Shown in pieces: positions 1 to 12,892 of a DNA stretch of 64,000 nucleotides. The DNA lies in contig NC_092672.1 of the NCBI RefSeq assembly GCF_964355755.1, positions 9,856,501-9,920,500 on the forward strand, read 5' to 3'. Position numbers and translations under genes: made by a program. Position 1 is the first letter of the stretch; the number at the start of each line of letters is the position of its first letter. The notes beneath the pieces were generated by a model. It saw only the letters and a program-made list of their open reading frames with translations. It made no database searches and had not been told where the DNA came from. Source of the DNA: Antedon mediterranea (taxonomy: Eukaryota; Echinodermata; Crinoidea; Comatulida; Antedonidae).

Positions 1-410
1 TTGTCAAAAGACCTGCATGGATTCTTGGTTGCTTCTCGCATGTGTCACATAGATTTAACTCTCATCACCAATCTCAGACCTGATGTGAAAGAAATCTCAC
101 TTCTGACAGCATGATATGGAGTCTATAACTTATCAGTTTCACATTTTCAATTTGGAAAATAAAGCACACTGATCCTGCTACTCACGATAACTTTTGACCT
201 TCTAATAGCCTGTCAGTATTTGCATAGTGCCAGTTCATCCTCAGTTGACTGAGAAAATGCTATGTTAAAACATCATCTATAAGATACCATTGCGATGCAT
301 TTATTTGTAATGTTTGTTTGTATCCCAATAATTGGCGATCTTGATTGGAAATACTGATTCTGTTTTATTTGCATCAAATTCTAGTGGGTTAGTCTTGAAT
401 CTTTGAACAG

Positions 411-461
411 AGGAGAATTCTGAGGCTGAACCGGTTTGGAGACATCATTTTTAGCTGGTGT
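411..461 (+). CDS. candidate internal exon upstream of the terminal exon
   Basis: The sequence ...ctttgaacag precedes the exon and a GTGAGT donor follows at 462. The 51 nt between are open in phase 0 and encode RRILRLNRFGDIIFSWC, which joins in phase 0 to the exon at 1051. The segment is visibly richer in GC than the surrounding AT-rich DNA. A second frame (from 413) is also open for 14 codons and ends at TAG, so this could instead be an alternative last exon. I do not recognise the protein. Splice sites and the matching phase are seen; that it is expressed is inference. Confidence 0.3.
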
Positions 462-1050
462 GTGAGTCCTATCTACCAGATATACCAGAGTTTAACTCAC
501 TCTCTGATGTTGTTACTCCCTTCCTCTATCTAAATAAAAAAAGAATATCCTAAAACAAATGTACTATTTTTTTGGTTTAGATTTTTATACTAATATTGCA
601 TCAATTATAGCTTTTTCTATATATAAAAAAATCTTCTTCTCCCTTTTAATGTATTATTTTTGTTCAATGTTCTTTTTGTTTTCTTTGATCTGTATTATTA
701 TTTCAAAGCAATGATAATTGTAGTAAAAAGTATCAAATATCAAGAAATGCATGATAGAAAGTTATTTAAAAAAAATTAAATTAAATAATTTAAATTTAAC
801 AATTGTGGCTTTCAATTGTTTTATGTTCTGTCAAAATATAGAGCATTGTTTTTTTTTAAGTACTGTATTATATTTTTGTTTAGGTGCACTAAATTCCAAA
901 ACTGAATTATAAACAACAACATTACAGTAGTTATTTTATGTTTTATAATAATTTAGTTTGAGTTTACTTATTACATTATTAATTGATTAAGATTATACAT
1001 TTTATTTAAATTAATTACAAACCCTAATTAACTGTATACAATTTTTTCAG

Positions 1051-1182
1051 GGTTCTGTCGGACGAGCTTTTGGCCGGAAATTTCGTCAGAGTGCAATGGA
1101 GTACCAGAACCAGGGCAACTTCTCACAGCCAATTCAGAAATCTCGAAGTCACGAACTCTTGAACAACTCGACCGTATCGTAG
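1051..1182 (+). CDS. terminal coding exon, unrecognised protein (C-terminal 43 aa)
   Basis: A textbook acceptor (attttttcag) ends at 1050. From 1051 the sequence is open in phase 0 for 43 codons to TAG at 1180-1182. The peptide begins GSVGRAFGRKFRQSAMEY and ends RSHELLNNSTVS. It is hydrophilic, basic in its first part and rich in Ser, Asn and Gln, as expected of a cytoplasmic tail. Base composition (about half GC) contrasts sharply with the flanks, and no donor is needed because the frame closes. The rest of the gene lies upstream of the window, apart from the possible exon at 411. The family is not recognised. Confidence 0.55.
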   Translation, partial: GSVGRAFGRKFRQSAMEYQNQGNFSQPIQKSRSHELLNNSTVS

Positions 1183-1488
1183 CAAATTTAGGACACTCTT
1201 CCAGACCAAAGATGATCTACTATTTATTCTTTTCTAAATTGTAAATGATGTGGTATTCTTAAAAGTGTAAGCAGCTGAATTTTAACACAATCTTTTATTT
1301 TACAAAATCTGTTGGATATCACAATTTCGTTTGATATTACCATTCACTTTGATATCAAAAACTTATTATTAATATTTGTTATGTGACCAGCAGGCAATAA
1401 AAATAATTGATATAAGATAATGTATGTTTATGTGGATAAAATCACTTTAATTAAAGTATAGACTCGAACATTAACATATCATCCTCAA

Positions 1489-1518
<30 letters not shown>
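1489..1518. repeat. (ATT)n microsatellite
   Basis: About ten uninterrupted ATT units. Confidence 0.9.
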
Positions 1519-1519
<1 letters not shown>

Positions 1520-2749
1520 AAATGAGGAACATATCAAGTAGCATAGTTTTCTATTAATACTATCAATACAATTTCATAAATTTAATACATGTTAACGTTA
1601 CATAAATAACAACTTTAGGCATGCATATCAAGCATTAATAACAGTGATAACCCAGAAAACAATAGAAGTTTGTACCAAATATGTTTCAACCAAATATAAT
1701 ATCATTGCTTTGGTTTATGTTTTTTTAAATTTTATTTAGTAATATTTTTGTGTCAAATTCTGATAGATATTACCAGGAAAAGTGTTTAACATGTGATATA
1801 TCATTACGCTGCCATGCGCAATACAAACAAATTAATTATTTTTTTTAAACTAGCAAAGCTTGTATAAAACAATAGATTTTATTGATTTTAAAAATTGTTA
1901 AAATGATGAGCACTCCGCCGCATCAAATATTGATTGCCCTCTGTTAAACTTGTGCTTGCAAAAATGATCTACACATTCTGGGATTCTTTCAACTGTGTAT
2001 AGGAGAAAGATAGTATAGCATAAGTAAATTCCATAATAAATTGGTCACTTTTCCGAGAGACGAACAAGGAGAAATGTATGTTTTAACCGTGTGGCCAACC
2101 CCTTTTCATGGGACACCCATATTTGTTGGGTGCTGAAGGACATACTCTATAGCGTATTCATCACATGTGATCCTGTATTTATACTAATTTCCATACAGAA
2201 CTCATGACACACTGATTCTGTCCATGATACTGTAAAATATATGCCATATAGCCTGAGAATCGTGTGTAGTTTCTGACTTAGTAACTTTTCAACTTGTTTA
2301 TTACTTTAAAACACGTCAACATATCAAGCTATAATAGGTGGTAACATAAATATAAAAATAATATATATTACGTAGTGTGTGCTTAGCTATTTTAAGAGTT
2401 TTAATTTGAGACCAATTATTATGAGTGTAAATGTAAATTTTAATAATAATCATGGCCTTATTTATTGTACATTGTTTGAATGACACTTGTATATACTTTT
2501 GGCTAATGCTATAATGTGAGAATGGGCGCTAATTTTTATGTGTGATAAAATTATTAATTTAAAACTTGTGAATTATGTTGGACAGTGTTGTTTAAGAATA
2601 AATTTGGGTGATTAAATAAAATATAATAACTTTAGAAAGTTCAATTATGTTTATTTTCGTTTTAAACATTTAATTATTCTATGCACAAAAATTAAGTTAA
2701 AGGTGTATAGATTAAGTAGGTCAAATAGTTTCTTTGAAATGTTGGTATA

Positions 2750-3010
2750 CAGTAGACCCCTTCTTTAGGACACCCTTATTCAGGACACCCTTATTCAAGG
2801 GACACATTACTGTGAAACGAGAGGAGATATATCTTTTAACACTACAGCCAACCCCACTCAGGGGAGACATTACTGTGAAAAGAGGGGAGATACAGTATAT
2901 CTTTTAACACTACAGCCAACACCACTCGGGGGAGACATTCTTATGAAAACGAGGGAAATGTTTTAACACTGCAGGCAACCCCTAATACTTGTGTCCCTTT
3001 AATAAGAATC
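2750..3010 (+). repeat. degenerate tandem units of a dispersed GGGACAC repeat family
   Basis: Three imperfect copies of a roughly 75-85 bp unit carry the blocks AGGACACCCTTATTCA, CATTACTGTGAAA and TTTTAACACTACAGCCAAC. The same blocks recur in reverse orientation at 10185-10275 and in weaker form at 2062-2135 and 30295-30440, so this is a dispersed element that was locally duplicated. No ORF and no terminal inverted repeat is clear. Confidence 0.6.
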
Positions 3011-5059
3011 CTTCTGTATAAACATTTTGTGTTTTTGTGCACAATTACATTGAATACTGTATCACCTTTGGGTCTTTCTTTTCCAAAATATACAGGTTCC
3101 TGCTTAGGTGTCAAATTCAATGTTTTTTTTTAACACAAAACATTAAATTAACACTAACTAACTAATTGATAAGACAGTAATGCAATGTAATTAATATATT
3201 TATATTTGTGATATTATAACATGTAAAGTGTAGATAATTATATATAACCCAATTATGATATAAAACACTCTAATTTAAACACATGTTCATGTAAATATGA
3301 ATAATGTGATTGGATACAAACAAAGGTTAATAACAACCATTGGCTTATTAATAAACGTATTCAATCACATTTTAGAAATAAAGAAAATCCCTTTCTTGTT
3401 TTTTGAATGCATACATTTGGATACATGGCAGTAAAACTAGATACTAAATGTTTCAGCCTTCTTTAGAATGGGAATTAAGACATTGTATCAGTGGGTATTT
3501 GTATGTGGTTTTAATTGAATCTAAACGTCAACTCATGTGACTTTTATTTCATGTTCATATTGAGAGATTGTTTTCAATTTTAAAGATTATTAAGTGATAG
3601 TGCTGACTTAGTACCAAGTATACTTTTTCTGCTTAAGTGGTTCTAATTATTTAGTACATTATTTTGTATCATTATGGCAAATGCACATTAATCTAATGTA
3701 CGGTATATGTTGATAAAACTGATATGCTTTCAAGCCTAACTAACACGGTTGTTTCAGATGTGCCCTCCACATGAAATATAGTCTTTCCAAAGTTATTTTA
3801 ATAGTCGTATAGCGTTTAACCTAGGTGGTGACTCTTTTATTTTTGTTTTAATAGCGTTGTATATGAATTTATTCAATAGATCTTGCGTTTTGCCCTTACA
3901 AAGTACTATAATGTCACCGTGCAATTTTAGTTGTATTTTGATGGTTTTGTTTGAAAAATAAAATGACTTTTTTTTCTTTAAAATGTCATAGTATCAACTT
4001 GCCACAAAATACTTATTGTTTTCTTTGTTATTGTCAGAAAGTAATTTTGTATCCAATAATAATATGCCAGTGAGTTTATAACTTACATTTAATATTCAAT
4101 TACATTAGATATACAGTATAATTTATTAATGTAATAAGAATTTCTTTTTATACATTGTGTTGCTATCTTTATAAAACTTTTGAACCCAATTCTTAGTGTT
4201 GTGTCCTCCACATATTGCAATATTTGCCCAGTGTCATAGGAAAATTCTGTAATTCATCATCTAGTTGATATGTGAAACACATGTGATGCTCTAATTACAA
4301 AGTTATCATATGATACTGGAGAAAGTATCGAGAATTGAGTGAAGTTTGATAGGAAATATACAAAATTAAATAGATATAATATAGCTATAGGCTAGGCTAC
4401 TATTGTAAGTTTGATGATCGTAATAGCTAAACTTCAGTTGATGACTCTGGAGTAGTTATCTAATATTTTCAATTTAAAGATAACTCATAATCAATTTAAT
4501 TTAATTACTTTAATTTATGTAGTGAAAATAAAATCATACCAAACTATTATTTACCTCTTATACAAGTATTTGGTATCCTATAAATATTTCATATTTTTGT
4601 ATCTGAAATGACTCTGTGAACCATTTAAATGTTGTTTTTATAGATAGATGAACATTTATAAAATAATTAAGACTATACATTGCGAAGAATGGACGTATTT
4701 TTAATTGTATATACTATACAACAGACTGGTGTATATAATATATTGTACTGTATTTGAAATCAAGAAAATATGAAGAAGTATGTAAAGAATAGTAGCTTGA
4801 AAATTGTGTGTTTGCAAGAGAATTTTAATAAAGATTTAGGGAGGCTTATGCATTGTTTTTTGTTATTTCTTTACTGGATGTTATTTTTACAGTACCGGTA
4901 AAACATTTGTAATCTTCTATATCATTATTACAATGTAGGCCTATCTTGATGTTCAATATAATAATAAATAAATAAGATAATGAAGTATAACAATAAAAAA
5001 AATATGAAATGCGATAATATACATCATTTCCATGAGTCCTTAATAATAATGTGATACTT

Positions 5060-5180
5060 TTCATATTGGTTGGTTTTCTGATTGGTTAGAAGTTGCCAAG
5101 ACTAGTTTACGTTATCTGATTGGCTACTCAGCAACCGGGGAGAAAGCGCGCGCTGCGCGTACAGACGATTGCCGTGGTGA
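5060..5180 (+). promoter_or_regulatory. CCAAT-box promoter
   Basis: Three inverted CCAAT boxes (ATTGG at 5065, 5081 and 5119, the last two in the form GATTGG) lie within 60 bp. They are followed by a short GC-rich block (aaagcgcgcgctgcgcg, about 5144-5160) in otherwise AT-rich DNA. This clustering is typical of NF-Y-dependent TATA-less promoters. The 5'UTR exon immediately downstream supports the reading. The start site cannot be placed exactly. Confidence 0.5.
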
Positions 5181-5363
5181 TATTCGAATGTTTCTGTCAT
5201 GGAATGCATAGTGATCGCTGCTGCTGAATAATCACAAGCTATCGCTCTGGACTGAAATTGGTCTGAAATGATTTCTGTTTCATTTCATAATATATTTTCT
5301 TGATGCATGCCTAGGAATAGTCTGCTACAACTTTCTACCGGTAACAGGATTACGTTATTTGAG
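5170..5363 (+). other. candidate non-coding first exon (5'UTR)
   Basis: The segment runs from the GC-rich promoter block to a consensus donor (GAG|GTAAGTAG, GT at 5364). It contains ATGs, but each opens only a short reading frame that stops before the donor (for example MECIVIAAAE from 5199), so it would be 5'UTR with upstream ORFs. Coding exons of this gene would lie downstream on the plus strand. Candidates are at 14757-14845 and 35665-35713, but linkage is inference. The start is approximate. Confidence 0.4.
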
Positions 5364-8300
5364 GTAAGTAGTGTGTATTTGGATGTGTAATTGTGCCTCA
5401 CACAAGGCTAGCTAGGCCTAGCCGCCTAGAATGACATGAAATGAATGTTGCGTCTGCGGTTCGAACTTATTTGGTCGCCTAGTAGGCGCCCTAAGCCCTA
5501 AGTAGTGGCTTAATGTCGTAGACGGTCTTCTTACTCTAGAACTACCTAGAACGGAATAGAGGGGCCTAGCTATTCTAGGATTAGATACGTTTCTGATTAT
5601 TAGGTTGTTAGGAACTTAGTCTTAGGCCTAAAAGTAAGTCTACTTTTTTATACTAAAAGCTTATTATTGATGAATAATAAAGTTGTAGGCTACTTGGCCT
5701 TAAGGTCAATTTTCACAAGAGCAGTAACGGTTAGCGGACGTTTAGGCTGACCGTGATATGCAATGGATGGTTATTTTATTGCAGAATTTTAATTAACATT
5801 TATTTTATTATTTTGTAAATAAAAACTGTAGGCATGATACATTAGATCCATATTAAATATTGATAAGGTTCTAAACTATTTAAAAATAGCGTAGATGTAT
5901 TCCATTCTTTGGAGCTCAGTGGCCTAGCTGCAGCAGGTAAAAGAGGAAGTTTATTTCCTTGATAAAATTGGCCTACACATTTTTTGGATTGTGCCCTTGT
6001 AGGGATGTGCATCAGATAGACGGATGTCCCTCAAAGGATGAGGAGTTGTAGTTAAATATAAACTCTGTATCGACCTTGACATCAGTGTCTATTGCATCGA
6101 TAGTTAATTGTTAATTATTAAGCAGGGGTTATAGAAGTTGTGATCCTATAACATAGCGATTTAACATTTAATATCTTAATGTGCTTACTGTTTTAGGGTC
6201 TCGTATGCATTGTTGAATGGTAATTTGGATTCATTAAACGTTTTGCATTATCTTGCAATTCAATCAGCAGGCCTAATTTTTATCCAATTATATAAAGATC
6301 ATATTGCATGAAACACGTGTCTCTATAGGTAACAATCATACGTTCTGATTTATACCGACGTTGGTGATCTTTCTAACATTCTATCATAATTTCAAAATAT
6401 GATGGTCCTATCAATCTTGATTGTGGTCAATACTACATTAATCGTCGACATTTTTGCCCCAGGCCATCCTTATTTCTAAATAGCCTACCCATTTTTTTGT
6501 AGTTTGATTAATCAGGGAAGTATACAAATAATAACCTATTTTGATACCACCCTGGATAAATTATAATCCTCCACTCCACTCGGATAATTGCTGGATGGAT
6601 CACCTCCTTATATATGCTAAAAAAACAAACAAAAAAACGGAATCTATGAAAATGGGAAACTCTCCAAACCAGACTTTTCTTGGACCAAAATTCAATTCAC
6701 ATTCGGAGTTTCTATCGACCAAACGGTACGTCGGTATGTCAGACTTGACTACTACATTGGTGTAAAGTAAACTTCTATATTAATAGTTGAGTATAACCAT
6801 ACCTCCATGGTATAACAGGCTGGTACAGTGGGTATACTGTAGGGTGTCGATGATTGCTGTGCTCTGGTCATCGATCTGAATAATATATATATATTTCATA
6901 TTTACGCATAGTAAAATAGTATATTTAGCATCGGGTTAAACTGTATCAAAACTTTTGCTTCAATGTTTGTTGATTCTTTGTCACTGTCGCCACTAGGTGA
7001 TTATCGTTGTCGTATGATCTAGGATATCACAAGTGACAGGATGTAGATTGATTTTAAAACGATAGCCTGAAACGTTATAAGGTAACGAAAATATGACATC
7101 CATCATCGGCTTCTTTTTCCCAGTATTAACTATTATTAATTTGTTTTTGACGTTTTAGAAGTTTGCTAAAGCATACCATATCGATCTTCCATGTTCTCTT
7201 GACGACAGGTAATATATATAACTGCACCTTTAAGTGGATGTTAGTGAAAAACCAAATTGTTGTTCATCGACAAAATACAATATTACGCCAGTCCGTCCAT
7301 TCAATTCAAGTTCCATTGTTGCTACTTGTATGGACATGGATAACTTTCATGTTGAAAGTGATGATAAAGAATAATTTCTTTAAAAAACCAAGTTAAATAT
7401 ATCTTGAAGGTCTGCACAAAAGATTGTAAATATTGTATTGTAAAACAAATATTGTTGAATTGCAGAATATTGTTTGAAGTGGGGTTCACACACTGCGAAA
7501 TTTAATGTATAAAGCAATATACAGTTGTTGTTCATGTTCATACAAGCAAGGTGGTCATATTTTGTTCAATTTATCTCTAAGCTGTATCTATACGGCTATG
7601 TAAGTTGACAACTGTCCAGTACACCCTAAGACTTTCTCAGCACGGTAATTTAAGGTAATATTACAAGATCTTCTGTTGATTATCTCTTATGTCATCACAC
7701 AGTAGAGGTAAGCTATTTAAAACAATAATGATACAACTCTTGATTCATTATGTGACATTATATGAACACACCCTACACAAATCGGCCTTTAACGCTTTGT
7801 TTTAGCTTGTGAAGTCAGATGCTTAACCTTTTCCATACGAGTGTTTATATTTGCTTAGAATTTAACCCATACCTTTCGAGGGAGGAGGAATGACGGTCTT
7901 TATGTAAAAAAAAAATGCTTGCGGTAATATTTAATATATAGTGTCCAATCAATTTAGCACATCGAGAATCATCGTAATACAAATTTCTGCATCATTGAGT
8001 TTTCACATCACTTTGGACTTATCATGATTGTACGGTAACACGTCAGCAGATTTTTTTTTCTTTGAAATGGTTTTTTGATTTGCTAACTGTAAGTATACGC
8101 TTTATTATACGTTTTTTTGGCTGTGTTGTAAAATGTATTGTATAGAATAATACGTATCTGAACAACAATATAAGATAGATCTAAGAAGATTATTTATTTG
8201 TGTAATTCACAAGCACAAACATTTTGACTCGTTAACATCAGCGCATATGTTCTCTATTTTGACTCTACAGCTCATTGTGTCGGTTGGTCGGTCGATTGGT

Positions 8301-9460
8301 CTGTAAACACTAACTCAAATTTGAGCACGCGACTGCAGCCATGTATTATGGCCTTCTTTTTCCAGATTGTACATTTTATAGAATGAACTAAGTTTGTTTT
8401 GGTCGAAGTATCTAAACCATTTTGTAAGTTGTCCAAGTATGATGAACATGTGCATATTATATTAGTTATTTTAATTTCTATATTTATTTAAATAAACATC
8501 GACTTTTTTAATTCTTTTGGAAAAGATTAATTGACAATAGAGTGTTCTAAAGCGCCCTCTGCGTATAATTATAAACGATACCTGTTTGCACGTAAAATCG
8601 ATCATCAATTTGAAGTATCTAAGTTATCGTGTCACCATTTATTGAAATTTCGTCAACGTTTTCCACAGCCTATGGTAATACAATTTATGTCATATACTAC
8701 AATAAGGTAGGACATTAATTTCTAAGACCGGCTTTCTTATTGTTTTCTTACTTTACCACGTAGGCCTAGGCCACGATTTATAATATCATGCTACGATGGG
8801 CCTACTATTTTATGTATGATTAGTATTTACTATTCGTTGGTGACATTCACGTTTGCAAAATTAGCATAGTTAGTTGCTAAGTTACAAAAAAAAATATTTT
8901 GATACAATAATTAAATGTAAAAGTAACGTTTATTTATTAAAGATTAGTTTTATGTTTAATATAACAATTTCATGTACTATACTCGCAGACACATTATTTA
9001 ACTCGATATTTTCCTAAGTACCTGATTATGTGCTGTTCATTAATAACCGTTTTATCCTTTTTTTCTTATGCGCTATAGGATATTTCAACAAAACTATTTA
9101 AATTTCTTTTTATGTTGATAATTCACTATAATTACCGTACAGTTCATTATACTATGTGTTTAAGTAAAACATTTGCTATCAATTCATGATACAACAACAC
9201 AGAATCGCACTACGATATTCAACGTAATAGCTGTAAATTAGCGCATGTATATATTTCATTTTTTACATTTATAAAGATCGACATATTTAAGGCTTACTCT
9301 TTTAATACGGTAATTATTATCAAAATATCATTAAACGATACACTTTGTATTTTTGAAAATGAGTTGATAATAATTACTAAGGAACACGGTAAAATGAATG
9401 TTATCACCGTAATTGCGGTACTATAAAGGACTTTATATTAATAATCACGTTAATTATGCA
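5364..9460. other. intron or intergenic DNA with no recognised gene
   Basis: AT-rich sequence with several TAGGCCTA octamers near 5.4-5.6 kb. Open frames at 6541 and 7163 lack codon character and splice context. An isolated AGCGCCCTCT motif lies at 8551-8560. No transposon was recognised here. Confidence 0.5.
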
Positions 9461-10184
9461 CATACATAATTTTTCCAAGGTCCATATTCGTTTTTCGTTT
9501 ACAAATTTAATAAGTACATGGATTCATTAATTCAATCATTCCTTGATAATAATATGAACGATTGTTTCCAAAAAGATGGTAAGCATCTGCCTAAATATAA
9601 AGGATTCAATACAGCTGAAAACCCCATGTTATGTTTAAAACACATTTTATAATCTACAAATCGATATTATTCGAGTATGGTCATTTAGGCCTATAAAAAC
9701 AGAAATACTATTTTTTTTTAAAGCTGCTTTGCATTTAGCTCAACGTAATTATAATAATCGGTAAAAAGAGATTTAAATCTAATACACGGTCTGGTGGGAA
9801 AACACAAAATGAGTTATACAGATTGATTTATCTATTTATACCTAATTGCGTTGGAAATTATGACTTTTTTTTAATGCATAGTTGTGTATTAATGTTAGTC
9901 TAGAGTGTAAATACAATGCTAACGTGTTTAGTGTGATACTTTGCCACACACATTTCGCTAACATGAGACATATCATCACAATCAATAAAATTGTGTGACG
10001 GTGTAATCAGTTCCGTTTTGGCGCCTTGTTATTACGGATATTGTGTAGGCCTACAGATCGGTATACTTTATTTCTCAACGATATAAGAAATAAGAAAAAC
10101 TAAAAAACCGAATAATAACAATTTAGTCAAATATAACTGTAGAAAATCCAGAAGTCTTACCCGGAGTTTCCCATGAGATATTGG

Positions 10185-10275
10185 CCGTAGTGTTAAAACA
10201 TTATTTTCCCTCATTCGTTTTTCGGGAAAGTGTCCCCTTAAAAGGGTGTCCTCGGAATATAGGCTGTCTCAAAAG
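10185..10275 (-). repeat. dispersed GGGACAC repeat, reverse copy
   Basis: Read on the minus strand it carries GAGGACACCC, AGGGGACACTTTCC, GAGGGAAAAT and TTTTAACACTACGGCC in the same order as the tandem units at 2750-3010. Confidence 0.6.
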
Positions 10276-10861
10276 ATATCAGGAAAATAGACCCAGATCT
10301 TGTCTTTATCCATCGGGTTGTTTGAAAGTGTTTGATTATATTGCAATTAAGCCATCATAAATATGGAGATGATATATTAAATCGTATAAAAGCAGAACGT
10401 TCTTTTGTCGGAACCATTTCTTAATATTCGATTGAATGTCACGTTAGGTCACTGGTGATGGAAATAAATTGTTATTGAAAGATATAATATCCACCCGTGC
10501 TTATTACATAAGATCTCCTGTTATACATTTCGGTACGCTTTCCTTTTATCTAAAACTAGATCAGGTCATATAATTGTTTTATTGTCTCAACTACGATTTT
10601 ATCGATAGTATCAACAGTAGTAGAAAATTGATAGTTTGATCGATGATTTGTTGTTGATTCCATTCCCATTAAGACAAAGTATAACTTTACCTGCTACGTG
10701 GACAGTTCCTGATTAATATCTGCAGATTCACAATGCCTAAACCCATGCTCTGGTTGTTGATTACGGTGGCTTTTATGCCTTTTATTTCTAAATACATATA
10801 AAGAAAGGTTATGTCTTTATAGTTGATTGCTTTTTAATTCACCAACACTGTTTTTAATCAA

Positions 10862-10980
10862 AGCTTGATTCCCACTTGTAGGCAACACAAGTGTGTTGAC
10901 CAATCCCAAACGACAGTTCTGACGATCCACCGCGTCGTGATTGGTTAATTTACTTCTGGTGCCAAATTGGAACCAAGCGT
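10862..10980. mobile_element. degenerate copy of the GGTTCCCACTAG MITE
   Basis: The left end reads GCTTGATTCCCACTTG and the right end TTGGAACCAAGC. Internally, TTGACCAATCCC and GTGATTGGTTAA are the facing CCAAT-containing arms seen in better copies at 13.8 and 32.8 kb. It has no coding capacity and is the most diverged of the five listed copies. Confidence 0.6.
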
Positions 10981-11397
10981 TACTTCTAATAAGCAAAATA
11001 CTGATAAGAATATGGGATTCAATGCACCAATAAATAACACATTTAGATGAATAAATTAAGAATGAACGTTGAAAATGACAAGGTTTGTCGCCTAATGCCC
11101 TTTCCATCCCGCCATATTGTCCCTTACAGCAACGGACATAATGAATACTTTTTTTTAATTCAAACCATTAATATGTTTTACGGACCATCAATTTAACTGT
11201 CGATGTTTAATGTGACGTTTAGAGTTGATGCTTCTTTCATAGCAAATAACTTTGTTCAGTGTTTCGAACAATTATGTTATTTTAGTAAATATTATTTTAT
11301 TATAACAGGGATTGCTTTAAAAACTAGCATATGCCCTTAACATTAACATTTGGTTTATGTAATACCATTATTGTGGCATTTATCAATATGTTTGCAG

Positions 11398-11480
11398 AAG
11401 TCAGTACAGTTCAGCAGTGTTTAGGTGAAAAAGGTCTATCAAACTTGGTAAAGCTCGTTACATCTAAAGAAATGTACTAA
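11398..11480 (+). CDS. candidate terminal exon, unrecognised
   Basis: An acceptor (atcaatatgtttgcag) ends at 11397. With two leading bases, phase 1 is open for 26 codons to TAA at 11478. The peptide includes VSTVQQCLGEKGLSNL and KLVTSKEMY. A possible donor (TTG|GTAAAG) lies at 11447-11448, so the exon could be internal. A phase-1 donor upstream (GATG|GTAAGC at 9578) follows an open frame starting MDSLIQSFLDNN at 9518 and would fit in phase. That pairing may be coincidence, because open frames of this size are common in this AT-rich window. Confidence 0.25.
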
Positions 11481-11608
11481 TTGTCTAAGATTTAAGAAAA
11501 ATTATGAAAATAATATATACTTACGTTATTTTTGAATTCGGACTTAAAACAAACTAAAGAAGATTCCATTTCTTTAGGGGTTAGCAAGTTTGATAACTTT
11601 GACCCCAG

Positions 11609-11825
11609 TGGCCGTATTCACCAATCACACTTAAGTGAGATATTTCCCTTAAATCTTAAGAATTTCCCTTAAATCAAGAAAATATTAAGGGTTTCACTTA
11701 AGTGGTATTCACAAATGGTTTAGGTTAAGGGAAACCCTTAACTTGGTCTATTTTCCCCTTAACTTTTAAGGGACCTCAGAGGTCCCTTAAAAGTTCCCTT
11801 AACTATTCAGTACCTTGGTTGTGCT
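11609..11825. mobile_element. CTTAAG-rich MITE-like element
   Basis: It begins GGCCGTATTCACCAATCA and contains repeated TTAAGGG/CCCTTAA blocks and a second TGGTATTCACAAATGG. At 11761-11795 there is a perfect hairpin with 17-bp arms (AACTTTTAAGGGACCTC) around a single base. Elements starting CCGTATTCACCAA with internal CTTAAG are common non-autonomous DNA transposons in animals, often linked to PIF/Harbinger. That class assignment is from general knowledge, and the right boundary is uncertain. Confidence 0.6.
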
Positions 11826-12039
11826 GACGATTTTGTATGTGCGAGTACATGCCTACTTGCAGATAGCCCCAGTCTAGGCTAGGTAGAGATGCTAAGGCCC
11901 CCTATTGATCTTTACACTTTAAACCAGTCTATATCTATGGTTATTTATTTGATGTGATGTTATTTTCTGTTGATAAGAAAAGGATAAAATAGTACAATAA
12001 ACTATACATTATATTCAAGGAGAGACTAGAATGGTGATG

Positions 12040-12168
12040 TTAGTTCCATTCTTCCATTTTGGTCTGGTATACCTCGGTGGTATTCTTGATATGAGGACGC
12101 TGTGTACTACGTCGTCGTCGTCGACCCTTCTTACCTTTCTGGACCGGGATGATGTCATAGGAGGTAGT
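12040..12168 (-). CDS. possible minus-strand coding relic or terminal exon with a poly-Arg stretch
   Basis: On the minus strand, 42 codons are open between in-frame stops. They include VQKGKKGRRRRRSTQ and HIKNTTEVYQTKMEEWN before TAA. A usable acceptor inside (atcatcccggtccag) would start an exon at AAAGG. GC content is well above background. It sits next to the MITE at 11.6 kb, so it may be a remnant of a DNA transposon's second ORF or of a host gene. I do not recognise the protein. The plus-strand open frame over the same bases is a shadow. Confidence 0.25.
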   Translation of the reverse strand, partial: TTSYDIIPVQKGKKGRRRRRSTQRPHIKNTTEVYQTKMEEWN

Positions 12169-12674
12169 TTAGCCCATCATACATTGCCATTTGATTTTAT
12201 TTTTTTCCCTAATTCAGGTGGATTATCTAACATTTTGTTAATGATTTTGCTTTCTGAATAATTTTAGTGTATGTGTTGTTATAGTTGAATGGTCACAAAG
12301 AGATTGTTTTTTTTTTTATTTCTGAAACACGTGCATAAGTGGCTTATATTTTGTGCGAATGTTGTTATTAGATAGAATAATCAATAATCAATAATTGTTT
12401 GATTTCGGAGATCGCTATTGAAACCGTTGTTAAAATAAATAATACGACTATGAAAGTAATAACCGGATATGTTTGTTATTCATGAGTTTATAATTTTGAA
12501 CATGCTGGTAAATACGCTTGTTGTTGATGACGGTTGAAGTGATAATGTTATGTAGATTGTTTTTTAATTTAATCTAGAGTATAATAATATAGATCAACTC
12601 CACAATAAATTGACTGTAAACACATTGAATCTCTGTATACTTGCTATACTTTTGATCAACTTTCGCAAATGCAT

Positions 12675-12892
12675 TTACACGTGGCGCGTCATAGAATTTA
12701 CTGCCTGGCCAGTGAACTAGGCATAATATTAAAATACATCGGCTGGGGTTTGAACCTCGACGGATATTTTTTTTCTGTTAATTGTTATATTGTTATATTT
12801 TATATTGTGAAGGATGCACCTTTGTGCTAAGTGTGCCACCGATCTAAAGGTGTAATTCCAAATAAATAAATAAATAAATAAAACATAATTAA
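12675..12892 (+). mobile_element. tRNA-derived SINE with (AAAT)n tail
   Basis: A degenerate tRNA-like head contains a B-box-like GGTTTGAACCTCG at about 12751. It is followed by a unique body (AAGGATGCACCTTTGTG) and ends in an (AAAT)n run at 12859-12892. The order pol III head, body, short-repeat tail is diagnostic of a SINE. The A box region (GTGGCGCGTCATAGA) is damaged, so it is an old copy. Confidence 0.6.

Larger units (their letters stand above)
1183..4845 (+). other. 3'UTR and intergenic AT-rich DNA
   Basis: This stretch follows the terminal exon and has no credible ORF. The first poly(A) signal after the stop is AATAAA at 1396-1401, which would give a 3'UTR of about 215 nt. Further AATAAA or AATTAAA strings occur downstream, so longer 3' ends are possible. 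It also holds an (ATT)n run at 1489-1518 and a degenerate tandem repeat at 2750-3010. Nothing else is recognised. Confidence 0.45.

Noticed and set aside
9467-9640. Open frame containing MDSLIQSFLDNN...CFQKDG
   Set aside because: The frame stays open past the proposed donor and similar-length open frames are common here; kept only as a possible partner of 11398.
10685-10760. Minus-strand first exon MGLGIVNLQILIRNCPRS with donor GCAG|GTAAAG
   Set aside because: Single exon-like opening with no phase-matched partner found.
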